Of a stretch of DNA of 64,000 bases, positions 22,334 through 30,203 are shown in pieces. The notes beneath the pieces are model-generated. The model had not been told where the DNA came from. It did no database searches and saw nothing but the letters and a program-made list of their open reading frames with translations. The stretch comes from Stenotrophomonas sp. ASS1 (GTDB taxonomy: Bacteria; Pseudomonadota; Gammaproteobacteria; Xanthomonadales; Xanthomonadaceae): NCBI RefSeq assembly GCF_004346925.1, contig NZ_CP031167.1:1570001-1634000 (forward strand), in the 5' to 3' direction. The position numbers and the translations under genes were made by a program. Numbering within the stretch: position 1 is the stretch's first letter; every line of letters begins with the position of its first letter.

Positions 22334-22357
22334 GTAGGTGTCGACCTTGGTCGACAC
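22334..22357 (+). repeat. SMAG (GTAG) palindromic repeat
   Basis: Identical over 24 bases to the reverse complement of 1381-1404. Confidence 0.85.
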
Positions 22358-22384
22358 ATCTGTCAGATATCGATGTACAAGAAT

Positions 22385-22425
22385 GGGGTCAGATCCGTTT
22401 TCCGTAGGAAAACGGATCTGACCCC
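22385..22425. repeat. Perfect palindrome with 19-base arms (GATCCGTTTTCC type)
   Basis: Arms GGGGTCAGATCCGTTTTCC (22385-22403) and its exact complement (22407-22425) enclose a GTA loop. The GATCCGTTT core also appears in the imperfect palindrome at 3947-3987. No T-run follows, so it is more likely a repeat than a terminator. Confidence 0.8.
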
Positions 22426-22461
22426 AAGAGTCACTCCGGCAGCTCGCGAGCAACTGTCGAA

Positions 22462-22523
22462 GGCGGGGTGGGTCCGGTTGCGGGAGTGTCCGCGGCATGG
22501 ATGCCGCGGCCAAGCCCCCATGG
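22462..22523. repeat. Long palindromic repeat, left half split by the IS element
   Basis: The left arm 22462-22486 is perfectly complementary over 25 bases to 23970-23994 on the far side of the IS element. The inner part contains the hairpin CCGCGGCAT-GG-ATGCCGCGG and the start of the AGCCCCCATGG core. Removing the IS and one TGG gives an element of about 102 bases with the same plan as 1481-1583. Confidence 0.8.
22521..22523. repeat. Left target-site duplication (TGG)
   Basis: TGG directly precedes the left IS end; the matching TGG is at 23952-23954. A 4-base ATGG reading is also possible because the last IS base is A. Confidence 0.75.
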
Positions 22524-22551
22524 TGAAGTGACCCCCGAGACTTGGACGGGG

Positions 22552-23385
22552 TCAGGCGGCCGATTGGGCCTGCTCCCGGTACTTTACCGGGCTCAGACCT
22601 TTCAGTTTCAGTTTGATGCGTTCTTCGTTGTAGTACTGGATGTATTCCACCAGCCCAGCCTCCAGACTCTCGAGGCTGTCAAAGCTGTTCAGGTAGAAGA
22701 ATTCCGACTTCAGCGTTCCAAAGAAGCTCTCCATCGCCGCATTGTCCAGGCAGTTGCCGCGCCGGGACATGCTTTGCTTCAACGAGTGCTTTTCCAGCAT
22801 GTGCCGGTAGTTTTCATGCTGGTACTGCCAGCCCTGGTCGGAGTGGATCATGGGGCGCTCATCCGGGGAAAGCTTCTTGATGGCCTCCTCCAGCATTTGA
22901 CCCACCAGATCAAATACGGGCCGACGCTTGATCTGATAAGCCACGATTTCGCCGTTGTAGAGGTCCATGATCGGCGACAGGTATAGCTTCATGCCCTGCA
23001 CCTTGAACTCGGTCACGTCAGTCACCCACTTCTGGTTGGGCCGCTCGGCATGGAACTGGCGATTGAGGTCATTGCCAACCACAACATTGGCCGCCCCCTT
23101 GAAGGCCTGGTAGCGCTTCACACGCACCCGCGATTTCAGCCCCATCTCCCCCATCAGGCGCTGAACCCGCTTGTGATTGGTCCGATGACCCTGATTGGCT
23201 AATTCCAGCGTCACCGTGCGATAGCCATAGCGCCCTTGGCTTTGATCGTAGATTGCACGGATGCGCTCGCACAGGGCTGCCTCATCCTGATCCGGATGGG
23301 CCAGGACATGGTTCTGGTAATAGAACGTACTGCGTGACAGCTCAGCTGCTTCGAGCAGAAGCGACAGCGTATGAACCTGCCTCAA
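22552..23385 (-). CDS. IS3-family transposase OrfB (DDE integrase domain)
   Basis: A 277-codon frame with an N-terminal helix-turn-helix-like HTH_21 part (LLEAAELSRSTFYYQ) and an rve integrase core. The DDE triad is visible: first Asp in WVTDVTEF, second in MIHSDQGWQYQ, and the Glu in DNAAMESFFGTLKSE. It has no ATG near its start, only a TTG at 23385. The frame is open upstream in the -1 register as far as the A7 run, so it is most likely made only as an OrfAB fusion by frameshifting. Confidence 0.92.
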   Translation of the reverse strand: MRQVHTLSLLLEAAELSRSTFYYQNHVLAHPDQDEAALCERIRAIYDQSQGRYGYRTVTLELANQGHRTNHKRVQRLMGEMGLKSRVRVKRYQAFKGAANVVVGNDLNRQFHAERPNQKWVTDVTEFKVQGMKLYLSPIMDLYNGEIVAYQIKRRPVFDLVGQMLEEAIKKLSPDERPMIHSDQGWQYQHENYRHMLEKHSLKQSMSRRGNCLDNAAMESFFGTLKSEFFYLNSFDSLESLEAGLVEYIQYYNEERIKLKLKGLSPVKYREQAQSAA

Positions 23386-23903
23386 TCCTTGGACGGCTTG
23401 CGCTTTGCGTCCTGCGCCGCCTGCTCTTCCCGGATCAAGGCATCGAGTTTTTTTAGGTAGTCGGTCTCCGCACGCAGATAGGCGACTTCCTTGAGCAGCT
23501 CATCGCGGCTCATATCTTCAGGCGGCTTGGACGAACGGGTCTTCTTCATCGGCTTTCGGGGCGGCGGCGGAGGGGGTGCCAACGCTTGGGCACCGCCTTG
23601 AGCATACAGGCGCCGCCATCGCCCCACCGCGCCGGCATCGCCAATTTGAAAGTAGGTGGTGGCCTCGCGCCCGGACAGGCCGTCCTGGCTCATCTTCTCC
23701 AGGACAGCCAGCTTGAACGGGAGGTCATAGGACCGGGCCTGGCGATGAAATCCCCGCCAACCATGCAGCCGATAGGTCGCCACCCAGCGCCTGACCGTGG
23801 AGAACTCCAGGCCGTGGCGACGGGCAATGGCTTTGACCGATGTGGAGGTCTTGCAGGCCTCTTTGGCGACCTGCAGTTTGAAACGCGCGTCGTATTTGTT
23901 CAT
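23382..23903 (-). CDS. IS3-family OrfA (helix-turn-helix protein)
   Basis: A 173-residue protein starting at ATG 23903 (MNKYDARFKLQVAKE), preceded by GAGGG. It has two consecutive helix-turn-helix regions (about residues 15-45, SVKAIARRHGLEFSTVRRW, and 60-90, SGREATTYFQIGDAGAVGRW), a Pro-rich linker and a C-terminal leucine-zipper-like coiled coil (ELLKEVAYLRAETDYLKKLDAL). This is the layout of IS150-type OrfA, which binds the IS ends and modulates transposition. Confidence 0.88.
   Translation of the reverse strand: MNKYDARFKLQVAKEACKTSTSVKAIARRHGLEFSTVRRWVATYRLHGWRGFHRQARSYDLPFKLAVLEKMSQDGLSGREATTYFQIGDAGAVGRWRRLYAQGGAQALAPPPPPPRKPMKKTRSSKPPEDMSRDELLKEVAYLRAETDYLKKLDALIREEQAAQDAKRKPSKD
23448..23454 (-). 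promoter_or_regulatory. Programmed -1 frameshift slippery site
   Basis: A run of seven As followed by C on the minus strand, read as CTA-AAA-AAA-CTC by OrfA. A -1 slip here enters an open frame that continues through GLRQVHTLSLLLEAAELS into OrfB without a stop. This matches the frameshift mechanism known for IS3 elements. Confidence 0.75.
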
Positions 23904-23951
23904 GTATCCCTCGGGGTTGGATCTAGCGTCCAACTCCCGGGGGTCACTTCA

Positions 23952-23994
23952 TGGATGGGTTCACGGCGTCTCCCGCAACCGGACCCACCCCGCC
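23952..23994. repeat. Right target duplication and right half of the split long palindrome
   Basis: TGG at 23952-23954 repeats the left duplication. The remainder resumes the long palindrome with ATGGGTTCACGGCGT and the 25-base right arm (23970-23994) complementary to 22462-22486. Confidence 0.8.
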
Positions 23995-24011
23995 ATTCCT
24001 CAGCAAACCTG

Positions 24012-24063
24012 CTGTTGCTCCGGCTATTGCTGTTGCCTCTGCGGGTGCAGGGCGCCGCCCTGC
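24012..24063. repeat. Degenerate CTGTTG hexamer tract and hairpin before folP
   Basis: Five hexamers in register (CTGTTG, CTCCGG, CTATTG, CTGTTG, CCTCTG; 24012-24041) are followed by a GCAGGGC-GCC-GCCCTGC hairpin (24047-24063). The folP ATG is 40 bases further on. Confidence 0.65.
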
Positions 24064-24102
24064 CGAACTAAACTACCCGCCGTTGTCCCTGCAGGATTGC
24101 CC

Positions 24103-24999
24103 ATGTTCGATACCTCGCCCCAGCTCGATTGCGCCGGCCGCATCCTGCGCCTCGACCGTGCCCGGGTCATGGGCATCGTCAACGTCACCCCGGATTCGTT
24201 CTCCGATGGCGGCGCGCACGACACTACCGAGGCCGCGGTCGCACATGGCCTGAAGCTGGTCGAGGAGGGTGCGGACCTGCTCGATATTGGCGGCGAATCG
24301 ACCCGCCCGGGCGCCGCGCCGGTATCGATCGAGGACGAGCTGCGCCGCGTGATTCCGGTGATCGAGCAGCTGGCCGCCCGAACCCAGGTTCCGATCAGCA
24401 TCGACACCTTCAAGCCGGAGGTGATGCGTGCGGCCGTGGCCGTCGGCGCGGGCATGATCAATGACATCTACGGCCTGCGCCAGGAAGGGGCGCTGGACGC
24501 CGCCGCTGCAACCGGCGTGCCGGTGGTGCTGATGCACATGCAGGGCGAGCCGGGCCACATGCAGGCTGACCCACACTACGATGACGTGGTCGCCGAGGTG
24601 CACCGTTTCCTGGTGCAGCGCCTGTTCGCTGCAGAAATGGCCGGCATCGCGAAGAAGAACCTGCTGATCGATCTCGGTTTCGGCTTCGGCAAGACCACCG
24701 CCCACAACATGACCCTGCTGGCGCGCTCCGAGCGCTTCCTGGAACTGGGCGTGCCGATGCTGGCCGGCTTGTCGCGCAAGCGCAGCCTGGGGGAACTGAC
24801 CGGCCGCGACACGCCGTCCGAACGCGTGGCGGCTTCGGTGGCCGCGCACCTGATTGCGGTGCAGCGTGGTGCGCGCATCGTGCGCGTGCATGACGTGGCG
24901 GCCACCGTCGATGCGCTGAAGATCTGGCAAGCAGTCGAGGCGGTGCCGACGCCGCGCGCCGACGCCACGCCGACGATCCGCTGGCCGGACGAAGACTGA
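24103..24999 (+). CDS. folP: Dihydropteroate synthase
   Basis: This 298-residue enzyme condenses p-aminobenzoate with dihydropterin pyrophosphate in folate synthesis and is the target of sulfonamides. The motifs [44 protein letters not shown] and GLSRKRSLG are intact. The ATG at 24103 ([18 protein letters not shown]) is chosen over a long open frame running back into the IS element. miaA overlaps the stop by one base. The IS 151 bases upstream may have separated folP from ftsH transcription. Confidence 0.95.
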   Translation: MFDTSPQLDCAGRILRLDRARVMGIVNVTPDSFSDGGAHDTTEAAVAHGLKLVEEGADLLDIGGESTRPGAAPVSIEDELRRVIPVIEQLAARTQVPISIDTFKPEVMRAAVAVGAGMINDIYGLRQEGALDAAAATGVPVVLMHMQGEPGHMQADPHYDDVVAEVHRFLVQRLFAAEMAGIAKKNLLIDLGFGFGKTTAHNMTLLARSERFLELGVPMLAGLSRKRSLGELTGRDTPSERVAASVAAHLIAVQRGARIVRVHDVAATVDALKIWQAVEAVPTPRADATPTIRWPDED

Positions 25000-25952
25000 T
25001 GGGCATCGACCGGCGGCCACTGGCGATCGCCGTGATGGGGCCGACCGCCAGTGGCAAGACCGCCACCGCGATCGCCCTGGCGAAGCAGCTGGATGGCGAG
25101 ATCGTCAGCGTCGATTCGGCGCTGGTGTACCGCCACCTGGATATCGGTTCGGCCAAGCCCGATGCGGCAGAGCGTGCGCAGGCGCCGCACCATCTGCTGG
25201 ACCTGCGCGATCCCTGGCAGACCTACTCGGCAGCCGAATTCGCCGCCGATGCCGGTCGGGTCGTGGCCGACATCGTGGCACGCGGCAAGATGCCGATCCT
25301 GGCCGGTGGCACTGGCCTGTACTTCCGCGCCCTGTTGCAGGGCCTGTCGCCGATGCCCGAGGCCGATCCGGCGACGCGCGAAGCGCTCAGCGCCGAGGCG
25401 GCCGAGCGTGGCTGGGCGGCGCTGCACGCAGAGTTGGCCAAGGTCGATCCAGCAGCAGCGGCACGCATCCATGCCACCGACCCGCAGCGCATCCAGCGGG
25501 CGCTGGAGGTCTATCGCCTGACCGGCACCCCCATCACTGAATGGCAGCGCCGGCCGGGCGTGGCGCCGTTGCCGGTGCGCACCCTCAAGCTGATCCTGGC
25601 GCCGCGTGACCGCGCGGTGCTGCACCAGCGCATCGAGGCGCGCTTCGACGCCATGCTGGCGCAGGGCTTCCTGGACGAGGTGCGGGCACTGCGTGCAATG
25701 CCGGAAATGGCCGCCGTGACGGCGCCGCTGGACCTGCCGGCGGTGCGCGCGGTTGGCTATCGCCAGGCCTGGGAATACCTGGACGGGGAGGGTGATGCCG
25801 CCCGTTTCCGTGACAAGGCGATCTTCGCCACCCGGCAGCTGGCCAAGCGCCAGCTGACCTGGCTGCGCGGCGAGCTTGATGCGCGCTGGTTCGACCCCCA
25901 TGTCGATGGGGAGCGCCTGGCCGGCGCGGTGTCGACCTTCGTCGCACGCTGA
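24999..25952 (+). CDS. miaA: tRNA dimethylallyltransferase
   Basis: This 317-residue enzyme adds an isopentenyl group to A37 of tRNAs that read UNN codons. The P-loop [15 protein letters not shown] is at the N-terminus, followed by the substrate motif [19 protein letters not shown], the [15 protein letters not shown] motif and the C-terminal [12 protein letters not shown] and [14 protein letters not shown]. The ATG shares a base with the folP stop. hfq and hflX follow, the conserved miaA-hfq-hflX order. Confidence 0.96.
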   Translation: MGIDRRPLAIAVMGPTASGKTATAIALAKQLDGEIVSVDSALVYRHLDIGSAKPDAAERAQAPHHLLDLRDPWQTYSAAEFAADAGRVVADIVARGKMPILAGGTGLYFRALLQGLSPMPEADPATREALSAEAAERGWAALHAELAKVDPAAAARIHATDPQRIQRALEVYRLTGTPITEWQRRPGVAPLPVRTLKLILAPRDRAVLHQRIEARFDAMLAQGFLDEVRALRAMPEMAAVTAPLDLPAVRAVGYRQAWEYLDGEGDAARFRDKAIFATRQLAKRQLTWLRGELDARWFDPHVDGERLAGAVSTFVAR

Positions 25953-26048
25953 ACCCCCGCCAGCCGTGTAACATCATCGGTCGGCGGGCGGCTCGGGGGC
26001 CGTGGCAACCGTCGGCAACCCAATAAGAACAATAATCAGGAGTGTGCA

Positions 26049-26324
26049 ATGTCCAAGGGGCAATCGCTGCAGGATCCTTTCTTGAACGCACTGCGGCGCG
26101 AGCGCGTGCCGGTTTCGGTGTACCTGGTCAACGGCATCAAGCTGCAGGGCACGATCGAGTCGTTCGACCAGTTCGTGGTCCTGCTGCGCAACACGGTCAG
26201 TCAGATGGTCTACAAGCACGCCATTTCCACGGTCGTTCCGGCACGCAACGTGAAGGTCGGTCCGGGCGGTGGTTACGTGCAGTCGGGTGAAGGTGGTCAG
26301 GCAGGTGATGAAGCAGACGAGTAA
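26049..26324 (+). CDS. hfq: RNA chaperone Hfq
   Basis: A 91-residue Sm-like protein that pairs small RNAs with mRNAs as a hexameric ring. The Sm1 motif ([33 protein letters not shown]) and the Sm2 motif ([12 protein letters not shown], with the Tyr-Lys-His that binds U-rich RNA) are complete. The C-terminal tail is short, Gly-rich and acidic (ending DEADE). An AGGAG sits 6 bases before the ATG. hflX follows after 14 bases. Confidence 0.97.
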   Translation: MSKGQSLQDPFLNALRRERVPVSVYLVNGIKLQGTIESFDQFVVLLRNTVSQMVYKHAISTVVPARNVKVGPGGGYVQSGEGGQAGDEADE

Positions 26325-26338
26325 TACCGGAGCGGTGA

Positions 26339-27649
26339 ATGTTTGACCGCTCGAAAAAGGGCGAACACGCCTTGTTGATCCAGCCCCATTTCGGCAAGCT
26401 GGAAGACGATGTGCTGGAAGAATTCGGTGATCTGGCCCGCTCGGCTGGGGCCAGCATCGCCGCGACGATCACCGCGCGCCTGGACCGTCCGAATCCGTCG
26501 ACCCTGATCGGCAGCGGCAAGCTGGACGAGATCAAGGCTGCGGCCGACGCCAGCGGTGCCGACCTGATCCTGGTCAACCATGCGTTGAGCCCGGGCCAGG
26601 AGCGCAACCTGGAACGGTTCCTGGAGCGCCGGGTGATCGACCGAACCGGCCTGATCCTGGACATCTTCGCCCAGCGTGCGCACAGCCACGAAGGCAAGCT
26701 GCAGGTCGAGCTGGCGCAGCTGCGTCACCTGGCCACGCGGCTGGTGCGCGGCTGGACCCACCTGGAGCGCCAGCGCGGCGGTTCGATCGGCCTGCGCGGC
26801 CCGGGTGAAACCCAGCTGGAAACCGACCGCCGCCTGCTGCAGAAGCGGGTCGAGCAGCTGCAGAAGCGGCTGGAAAAGGTGGAAGTGCAGCGCACCCAGA
26901 TGCGCCGTGCGCGCGTGCGCAGCGAGCTGCCGCGCGTGGCCCTGGTCGGCTACACCAACGCCGGCAAGTCGACCCTGTTCAATGCCATGACCGGCGCCGA
27001 GGCCTATGCCGCCGACCAGCTGTTTGCCACGCTGGACCCGACCGTGCGCCGCATCGCGGTGCCGGGCGGCAACGTGGTGCTGGCCGACACCGTCGGCTTT
27101 GTCCGCGATCTGCCGCATGACCTGGTCGCTGCCTTCCGCTCGACCCTGTCCGAGGCGCGCGAGGCCGATTTCCTGCTGCATGTGGTCGACGCCGCCGATC
27201 CGCACCGCGAGGAGCGCATCGCCCAGGTCGACGAGGTACTGACCGCGGTCGGTGCCGGTGACCTGCCGCAGTTGCTGGTGTTCAACAAGATCGACCGGAT
27301 CGAGGGCGCTGACGTCCGCCACGATGGCCAGGACGGTATCCCGGATGAGTCGCGTCGCGAGCGGGTGTGGATTTCCGCGCGTGACGGGCAGGGCCTGGAG
27401 CTGCTGCAGGCGGTGCTGGGCAAGCGCCTGGGCCTGCAGCATGTCACCGGCGAACTGCGCCTGCCGCCGGATGCCGGCCGCCTGCGTGCGCGCCTGCACC
27501 AGCTGGAAGTGATCCGCAGCGAGCAGGCCGACGAAGACGGCTGGCTGCTGCAGGTCGACCTGCCGATTGCCGAAGCCGAAAAGCTGGCCGCCAGTGCCGA
27601 CGGCGCGCCGATCCGGGCGCTGCTGCCGGAGAAACTGCCGGAGTGGTGA
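26339..27649 (+). CDS. hflX: GTPase HflX
   Basis: A 436-residue ribosome-binding GTPase that can split stalled 70S ribosomes. The N-terminal HflX domain (about 1-195) includes LIGSGKLDEI and RIQVELAQL-like KLQVELAQLRHLATRL and the Gly-rich RQRGGSIGLRGPGETQLETDRR. The G domain follows with the P-loop GYTNAGKSTLFN, DTVGFVRDLPH (G3) and NKID (G4). Length is normal. It is the last gene of the miaA-hfq-hflX cluster. Confidence 0.95.
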   Translation: MFDRSKKGEHALLIQPHFGKLEDDVLEEFGDLARSAGASIAATITARLDRPNPSTLIGSGKLDEIKAAADASGADLILVNHALSPGQERNLERFLERRVIDRTGLILDIFAQRAHSHEGKLQVELAQLRHLATRLVRGWTHLERQRGGSIGLRGPGETQLETDRRLLQKRVEQLQKRLEKVEVQRTQMRRARVRSELPRVALVGYTNAGKSTLFNAMTGAEAYAADQLFATLDPTVRRIAVPGGNVVLADTVGFVRDLPHDLVAAFRSTLSEAREADFLLHVVDAADPHREERIAQVDEVLTAVGAGDLPQLLVFNKIDRIEGADVRHDGQDGIPDESRRERVWISARDGQGLELLQAVLGKRLGLQHVTGELRLPPDAGRLRARLHQLEVIRSEQADEDGWLLQVDLPIAEAEKLAASADGAPIRALLPEKLPEW

Positions 27650-27667
27650 GGTAGCGGCCCATGCCCG

Positions 27668-27690
27668 GTAGTGCCGGCCGCTGGCCGGCA
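27668..27690 (+). repeat. SMAG (GTAG) palindromic repeat
   Basis: Identical to the unit at 22061-22083. It lies 19 bases after the hflX stop. Confidence 0.85.
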
Positions 27691-27771
27691 GCGTAACCGT
27701 GCCGGAGGGACGCGACATCCAGCTGTCATCTGCGGTACAACGTGCAGGTTCTTCACCCCACCGTCATGCCG

Positions 27772-28266
27772 ATGTCCATTCCCACCGACGCTGAACTCAA
27801 TGCCCAGTCCGCCGCGCTCGGGCAGCGCCTGCAGCAGGCTTCGCTGCAGCTGGTGACCGCTGAAAGCTGCAGTGGTGGCTGGATCGCCAAGTGCATGACC
27901 GATATCGCCGGTTCCTCGGCGTTCTTCGACTGCGGCATGGTGGTCTACAGCTACGAGGCCAAGCAGCGCCTGTTGGGCGTGCGTGCGCAGACCCTGGAGC
28001 AGTTCGGTGCGGTCAGCCGCGAAACCGTGCTGGAAATGGTGTCCGGCGCGCTGGTCAATTCCGGTGCCGGCATCGCGGTGGCGGTGACCGGCATCGCCGG
28101 TCCTGGTGGCGGCAGCCCGGACAAACCGGTCGGAAGCGTCTGGATTGGCTGGAAGCGCCGCGGCGGCTATGCCCGTGCCGAGCTGTTCCAGTTCGATGGC
28201 GACCGCGAAGCCATCCGCCGGCAAACCGTGGCGGCGGCATTGCGCGGTATCGACGCCCAGCTGTGA
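27772..28266 (+). CDS. pncC: Nicotinamide-nucleotide amidase (CinA C-terminal domain)
   Basis: A 164-residue stand-alone CinA C-terminal domain, which deamidates nicotinamide mononucleotide in NAD recycling. Motifs are LVTAESCSGGWIAKCMTDIAGSS, the GMVVYSYEAKQRLLGV region, FGAVSRETVLEM and VAVTGIAGPGGGSPDKPVG. The catalytic Ser-Lys context of this family is present. ATGs at 27766 and 27772 are both possible; no clear ribosome binding site separates them. It precedes the UbiB-like gene by 31 bases. Confidence 0.92.
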   Translation: MSIPTDAELNAQSAALGQRLQQASLQLVTAESCSGGWIAKCMTDIAGSSAFFDCGMVVYSYEAKQRLLGVRAQTLEQFGAVSRETVLEMVSGALVNSGAGIAVAVTGIAGPGGGSPDKPVGSVWIGWKRRGGYARAELFQFDGDREAIRRQTVAAALRGIDAQL

Positions 28267-28297
28267 CATGCTGCTCCGGTAATCGTCCGGAGCACGC

Positions 28298-29983
28298 ATG
28301 ATGTGGGAAACGCTGGGCACGGTCCGTGACCTGGGCCGACTGCAGGAAATCGCCGTCGTCCTGATCCGCTATGGCTTCGGCGATGTGGTGCGGCGCATCG
28401 GCCTGGCCAGCACGCTGGAGCGGGCAGGGCGCCTGCTGCACTGGAACGAGGAGCGGCAGGAACTGCTGCGGATGACCGCGCCGGTGCGCGTGCGCAGCGC
28501 GATGCAGGATCTCGGCCCGACCTTCGTCAAGCTCGGCCAGGTGCTGGCGACGCGCGTCGACCTGCTGCCGCCGGAATGGATCGCCGAGCTCTCTGAACTG
28601 CAGAACGCAGTACCGGCGCTGCCGTACGCGGATATCCGTGAGCAGCTCGAGGCCGATCTTGGCGCATCGCCTTCAGAAGTGTTCGCCTTCCTCGATGAAA
28701 CCCCGATGGCCGCCGCTTCGCTGGCGCAGGCCCACCGCGCGCGCCTGCATGACGGTCGCGAGGTGGTGCTGAAGGTGCGTCGCCCCGGCATCCGCGATGT
28801 GGTCGAGGCCGACCTGCGGCTGCTGGCCCGCCTGGCCGAAATCGTTGAAGCCCGGCTTCCGGACCTGCGTCGTTACCGCCCGGCCGAGGTGGTGCAGCAG
28901 TTCACCGTGTCGCTGCGTCGCGAGCTGGATTTTGCCGCCGAATGCCGCAATGCCGAGCGCATCGCGCGCAACTTCAAAGGCCGAGACGATATCCTGATTC
29001 CCCGCGTGCACTGGCAGTGGACCTGCGAAAGCCTGAACGTGCAGGACTTCGTCGACGGCATTCCAGGGCGTGATCTGGCTGGCGTTGATGCGGCAGGACT
29101 GGACCGGCGCGAACTGGCGCGACGCGGTGCGGACATCGTGCTGAAGATGGTGCTGGAGGACGGCAGCTTCCACGCTGATCCGCACCCGGGCAACATCATC
29201 TACCTGCGTGACGGCCGCATCGGTGTGATCGATTTCGGCATGGTCGGTGCGCTGTCCGAAGTGCGTCGTTTCCAGGTCGCGCAGCTGCTGCACGGGCTGG
29301 TCGAGCAGGACCCGCAGGGTGTGGCCGACGTGCTGCTGGACTGGGCCGGCGGCGTGGAAGTGGACGAGAACCGGCTGCAGCACGACATCAGCCAGTTCGT
29401 CGACCAGTACCGTGGCGTGCCGCTGAAGGACCTGCGCATCGGTCTGATGCTGGGCGACATCACCCAGCTGCTGCGCAGCTACAGCCTGACCCTGCCGGCC
29501 GACCTGGCGCTGATGATCAAGGCGTTCCTGACCCTGGAAGGCATGGGGCGGCAGCTGGACCCTGATTTCGACATGGCCAGTGCCGCGCGCCCGTTCCTGG
29601 AACGGGTGGTGCTGCAGCGCTATGCGCCCAGGGCCCTGCTCAAGCGCGGCCGCCGCAGCCTGCTGGGCCTGGTCGACTTCGCCGGCGAACTGCCACGCGA
29701 CCTGCGCAAGCTGGTCCAGGCAGCCCGCCGTGGGCGCCTGCAGCTGAAGGTGGAAACCAGCGCGCTGCAGGGCTTCGGCGAGCAGGTGAACCGCGCCGCG
29801 AACCGGCTGGTGATGGGCATCGTCACCGCTGCATTGATCATCGGCTCGTCGATCGTGATGCACAGCGTTGGTGGCGTTTCCAGCCGCTGGCTGCTGGCGC
29901 TGGGCGTGTGCGGTTTCATCGGCGCCGGCTTCTGCGGCGTGTGGATCCTGTTTTCGATATGGAGAAGCGGTAAACACACATAA
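28298..29983 (+). CDS. ubiB: UbiB/ABC1-family atypical kinase
   Basis: A 561-residue protein of the ABC1/ADCK/UbiB family, required in relatives for ubiquinone biosynthesis or lipid handling. Visible signatures are the KxGQ motif (DLGPTFVKLGQVLATR, about residues 71-86), the Ala-rich loop AAASLAQAHRA, the Lys in VVLKVRRPG, DPHPGNI and the DFGMVG metal-binding motif. Two membrane helices lie at the C-terminus (about 505-525 and 530-555). There are two adjacent ATGs (28298 and 28301). It is upstream of lexA but separated by hairpins. The exact pathway role is inferred from family. Confidence 0.87.
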   Translation: MMWETLGTVRDLGRLQEIAVVLIRYGFGDVVRRIGLASTLERAGRLLHWNEERQELLRMTAPVRVRSAMQDLGPTFVKLGQVLATRVDLLPPEWIAELSELQNAVPALPYADIREQLEADLGASPSEVFAFLDETPMAAASLAQAHRARLHDGREVVLKVRRPGIRDVVEADLRLLARLAEIVEARLPDLRRYRPAEVVQQFTVSLRRELDFAAECRNAERIARNFKGRDDILIPRVHWQWTCESLNVQDFVDGIPGRDLAGVDAAGLDRRELARRGADIVLKMVLEDGSFHADPHPGNIIYLRDGRIGVIDFGMVGALSEVRRFQVAQLLHGLVEQDPQGVADVLLDWAGGVEVDENRLQHDISQFVDQYRGVPLKDLRIGLMLGDITQLLRSYSLTLPADLALMIKAFLTLEGMGRQLDPDFDMASAARPFLERVVLQRYAPRALLKRGRRSLLGLVDFAGELPRDLRKLVQAARRGRLQLKVETSALQGFGEQVNRAANRLVMGIVTAALIIGSSIVMHSVGGVSSRWLLALGVCGFIGAGFCGVWILFSIWRSGKHT

Positions 29984-29996
29984 GTGTGTTTACCGC
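29967..29996 (+). terminator. Hairpin overlapping the ubiB stop codon
   Basis: A 13-base perfect stem (GCGGTAAACACAC / GTGTGTTTACCGC) with an ATAA loop that contains the ubiB TAA stop. There is no T-run. A second hairpin (GCGGTTC...GAACCGC, about 29998-30018) follows directly. Confidence 0.6.
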
Positions 29997-30038
29997 AGCG
30001 GTTCTCCCCGGGAACCGCGGAATCGCGCAGCGATTCCT

Positions 30039-30061
30039 GTAGAGCCGACCGCTGGTCGGCT
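30039..30061 (+). repeat. SMAG (GTAG) palindromic repeat
   Basis: GTAGAGCCGACC-GCT-GGTCGGCT. It is paired with an oppositely oriented unit at 30117-30140; between them lies a degenerate hexamer tract (about 30063-30092: CTTTTG, CTCTCG, CCTTTG, CTTCTG, CCTCTG). Confidence 0.8.
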
Positions 30062-30116
30062 GCTTTTGCTCTCGCCTTTGCTTCTGCCTCTGCCAGCCGG
30101 GCCGAGCCGGCGCGGA

Positions 30117-30140
30117 TTGCCGAGCTCGGCTCGGCACTAC
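30117..30140 (-). repeat. SMAG (GTAG) palindromic repeat, inverted partner
   Basis: GTAG at the right end on the minus strand, with a GCCGAGC/GCTCGGC palindrome. It ends 42 bases before the LexA box. Confidence 0.75.
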
Positions 30141-30182
30141 AGCTGTCGCCGTGTCGCCCCCCGCCACTTGCAGTCCCGCTCA

Positions 30183-30201
30183 TTAGTAGTAATACTACTA
30201 A
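30183..30201 (+). promoter_or_regulatory. LexA operator (SOS box, Xanthomonadales type)
   Basis: TTAGTAGTAATACTACTAA is a perfect 19-base palindrome and fits the TTAG-N6-TACTA LexA box of Xanthomonas and Xylella, unlike the E. coli CTG-N10-CAG box. It ends two bases before the lexA ATG, so LexA would block its own transcription. A -10-like AATACT (30191-30196) lies inside it, 17 bases after TTGCAG (30168-30173). Confidence 0.93.
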
Positions 30202-30203
30202 CC

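Larger units (their letters stand above)
22027..22523. other. Palindrome-dense intergenic spacer, no gene
   Basis: About 500 bases with no supportable gene but many palindromes: a hairpin at 22037-22053, a SMAG unit at 22061-22083, a CAACAG hexamer tract at 22088-22111, distant 14-base complementary arms (22132-22145 and 22293-22306), a hairpin at 22228-22250, a perfect 20-base palindrome at 22251-22270, a SMAG unit at 22334-22357, a perfect 19-base-arm palindrome at 22385-22425 and the left half of a long palindrome interrupted by the IS element. Confidence 0.75.
22524..23951 (-). mobile_element. IS3-family insertion sequence, IS150-like group
   Basis: A complete 1428-base element. The ends TGAAGTGACCCCC and GGGGGTCACTTCA are perfect 13-base inverted repeats with the TG...CA termini typical of IS3, flanked by a TGG duplication. 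It carries orfA and orfB on the minus strand in the usual overlapping -1 arrangement. It has inserted into the middle of a long palindromic repeat between ftsH and folP. Both frames and both ends look intact, so it may still be mobile. Confidence 0.92.

Noticed and set aside
22087-22359. Open frames with poly-Gln or poly-Cys tracts across the CAACAG repeats
   Set aside because: The homopolymer tracts come from the hexamer microsatellite, and the frames run through several hairpins without a ribosome binding site.
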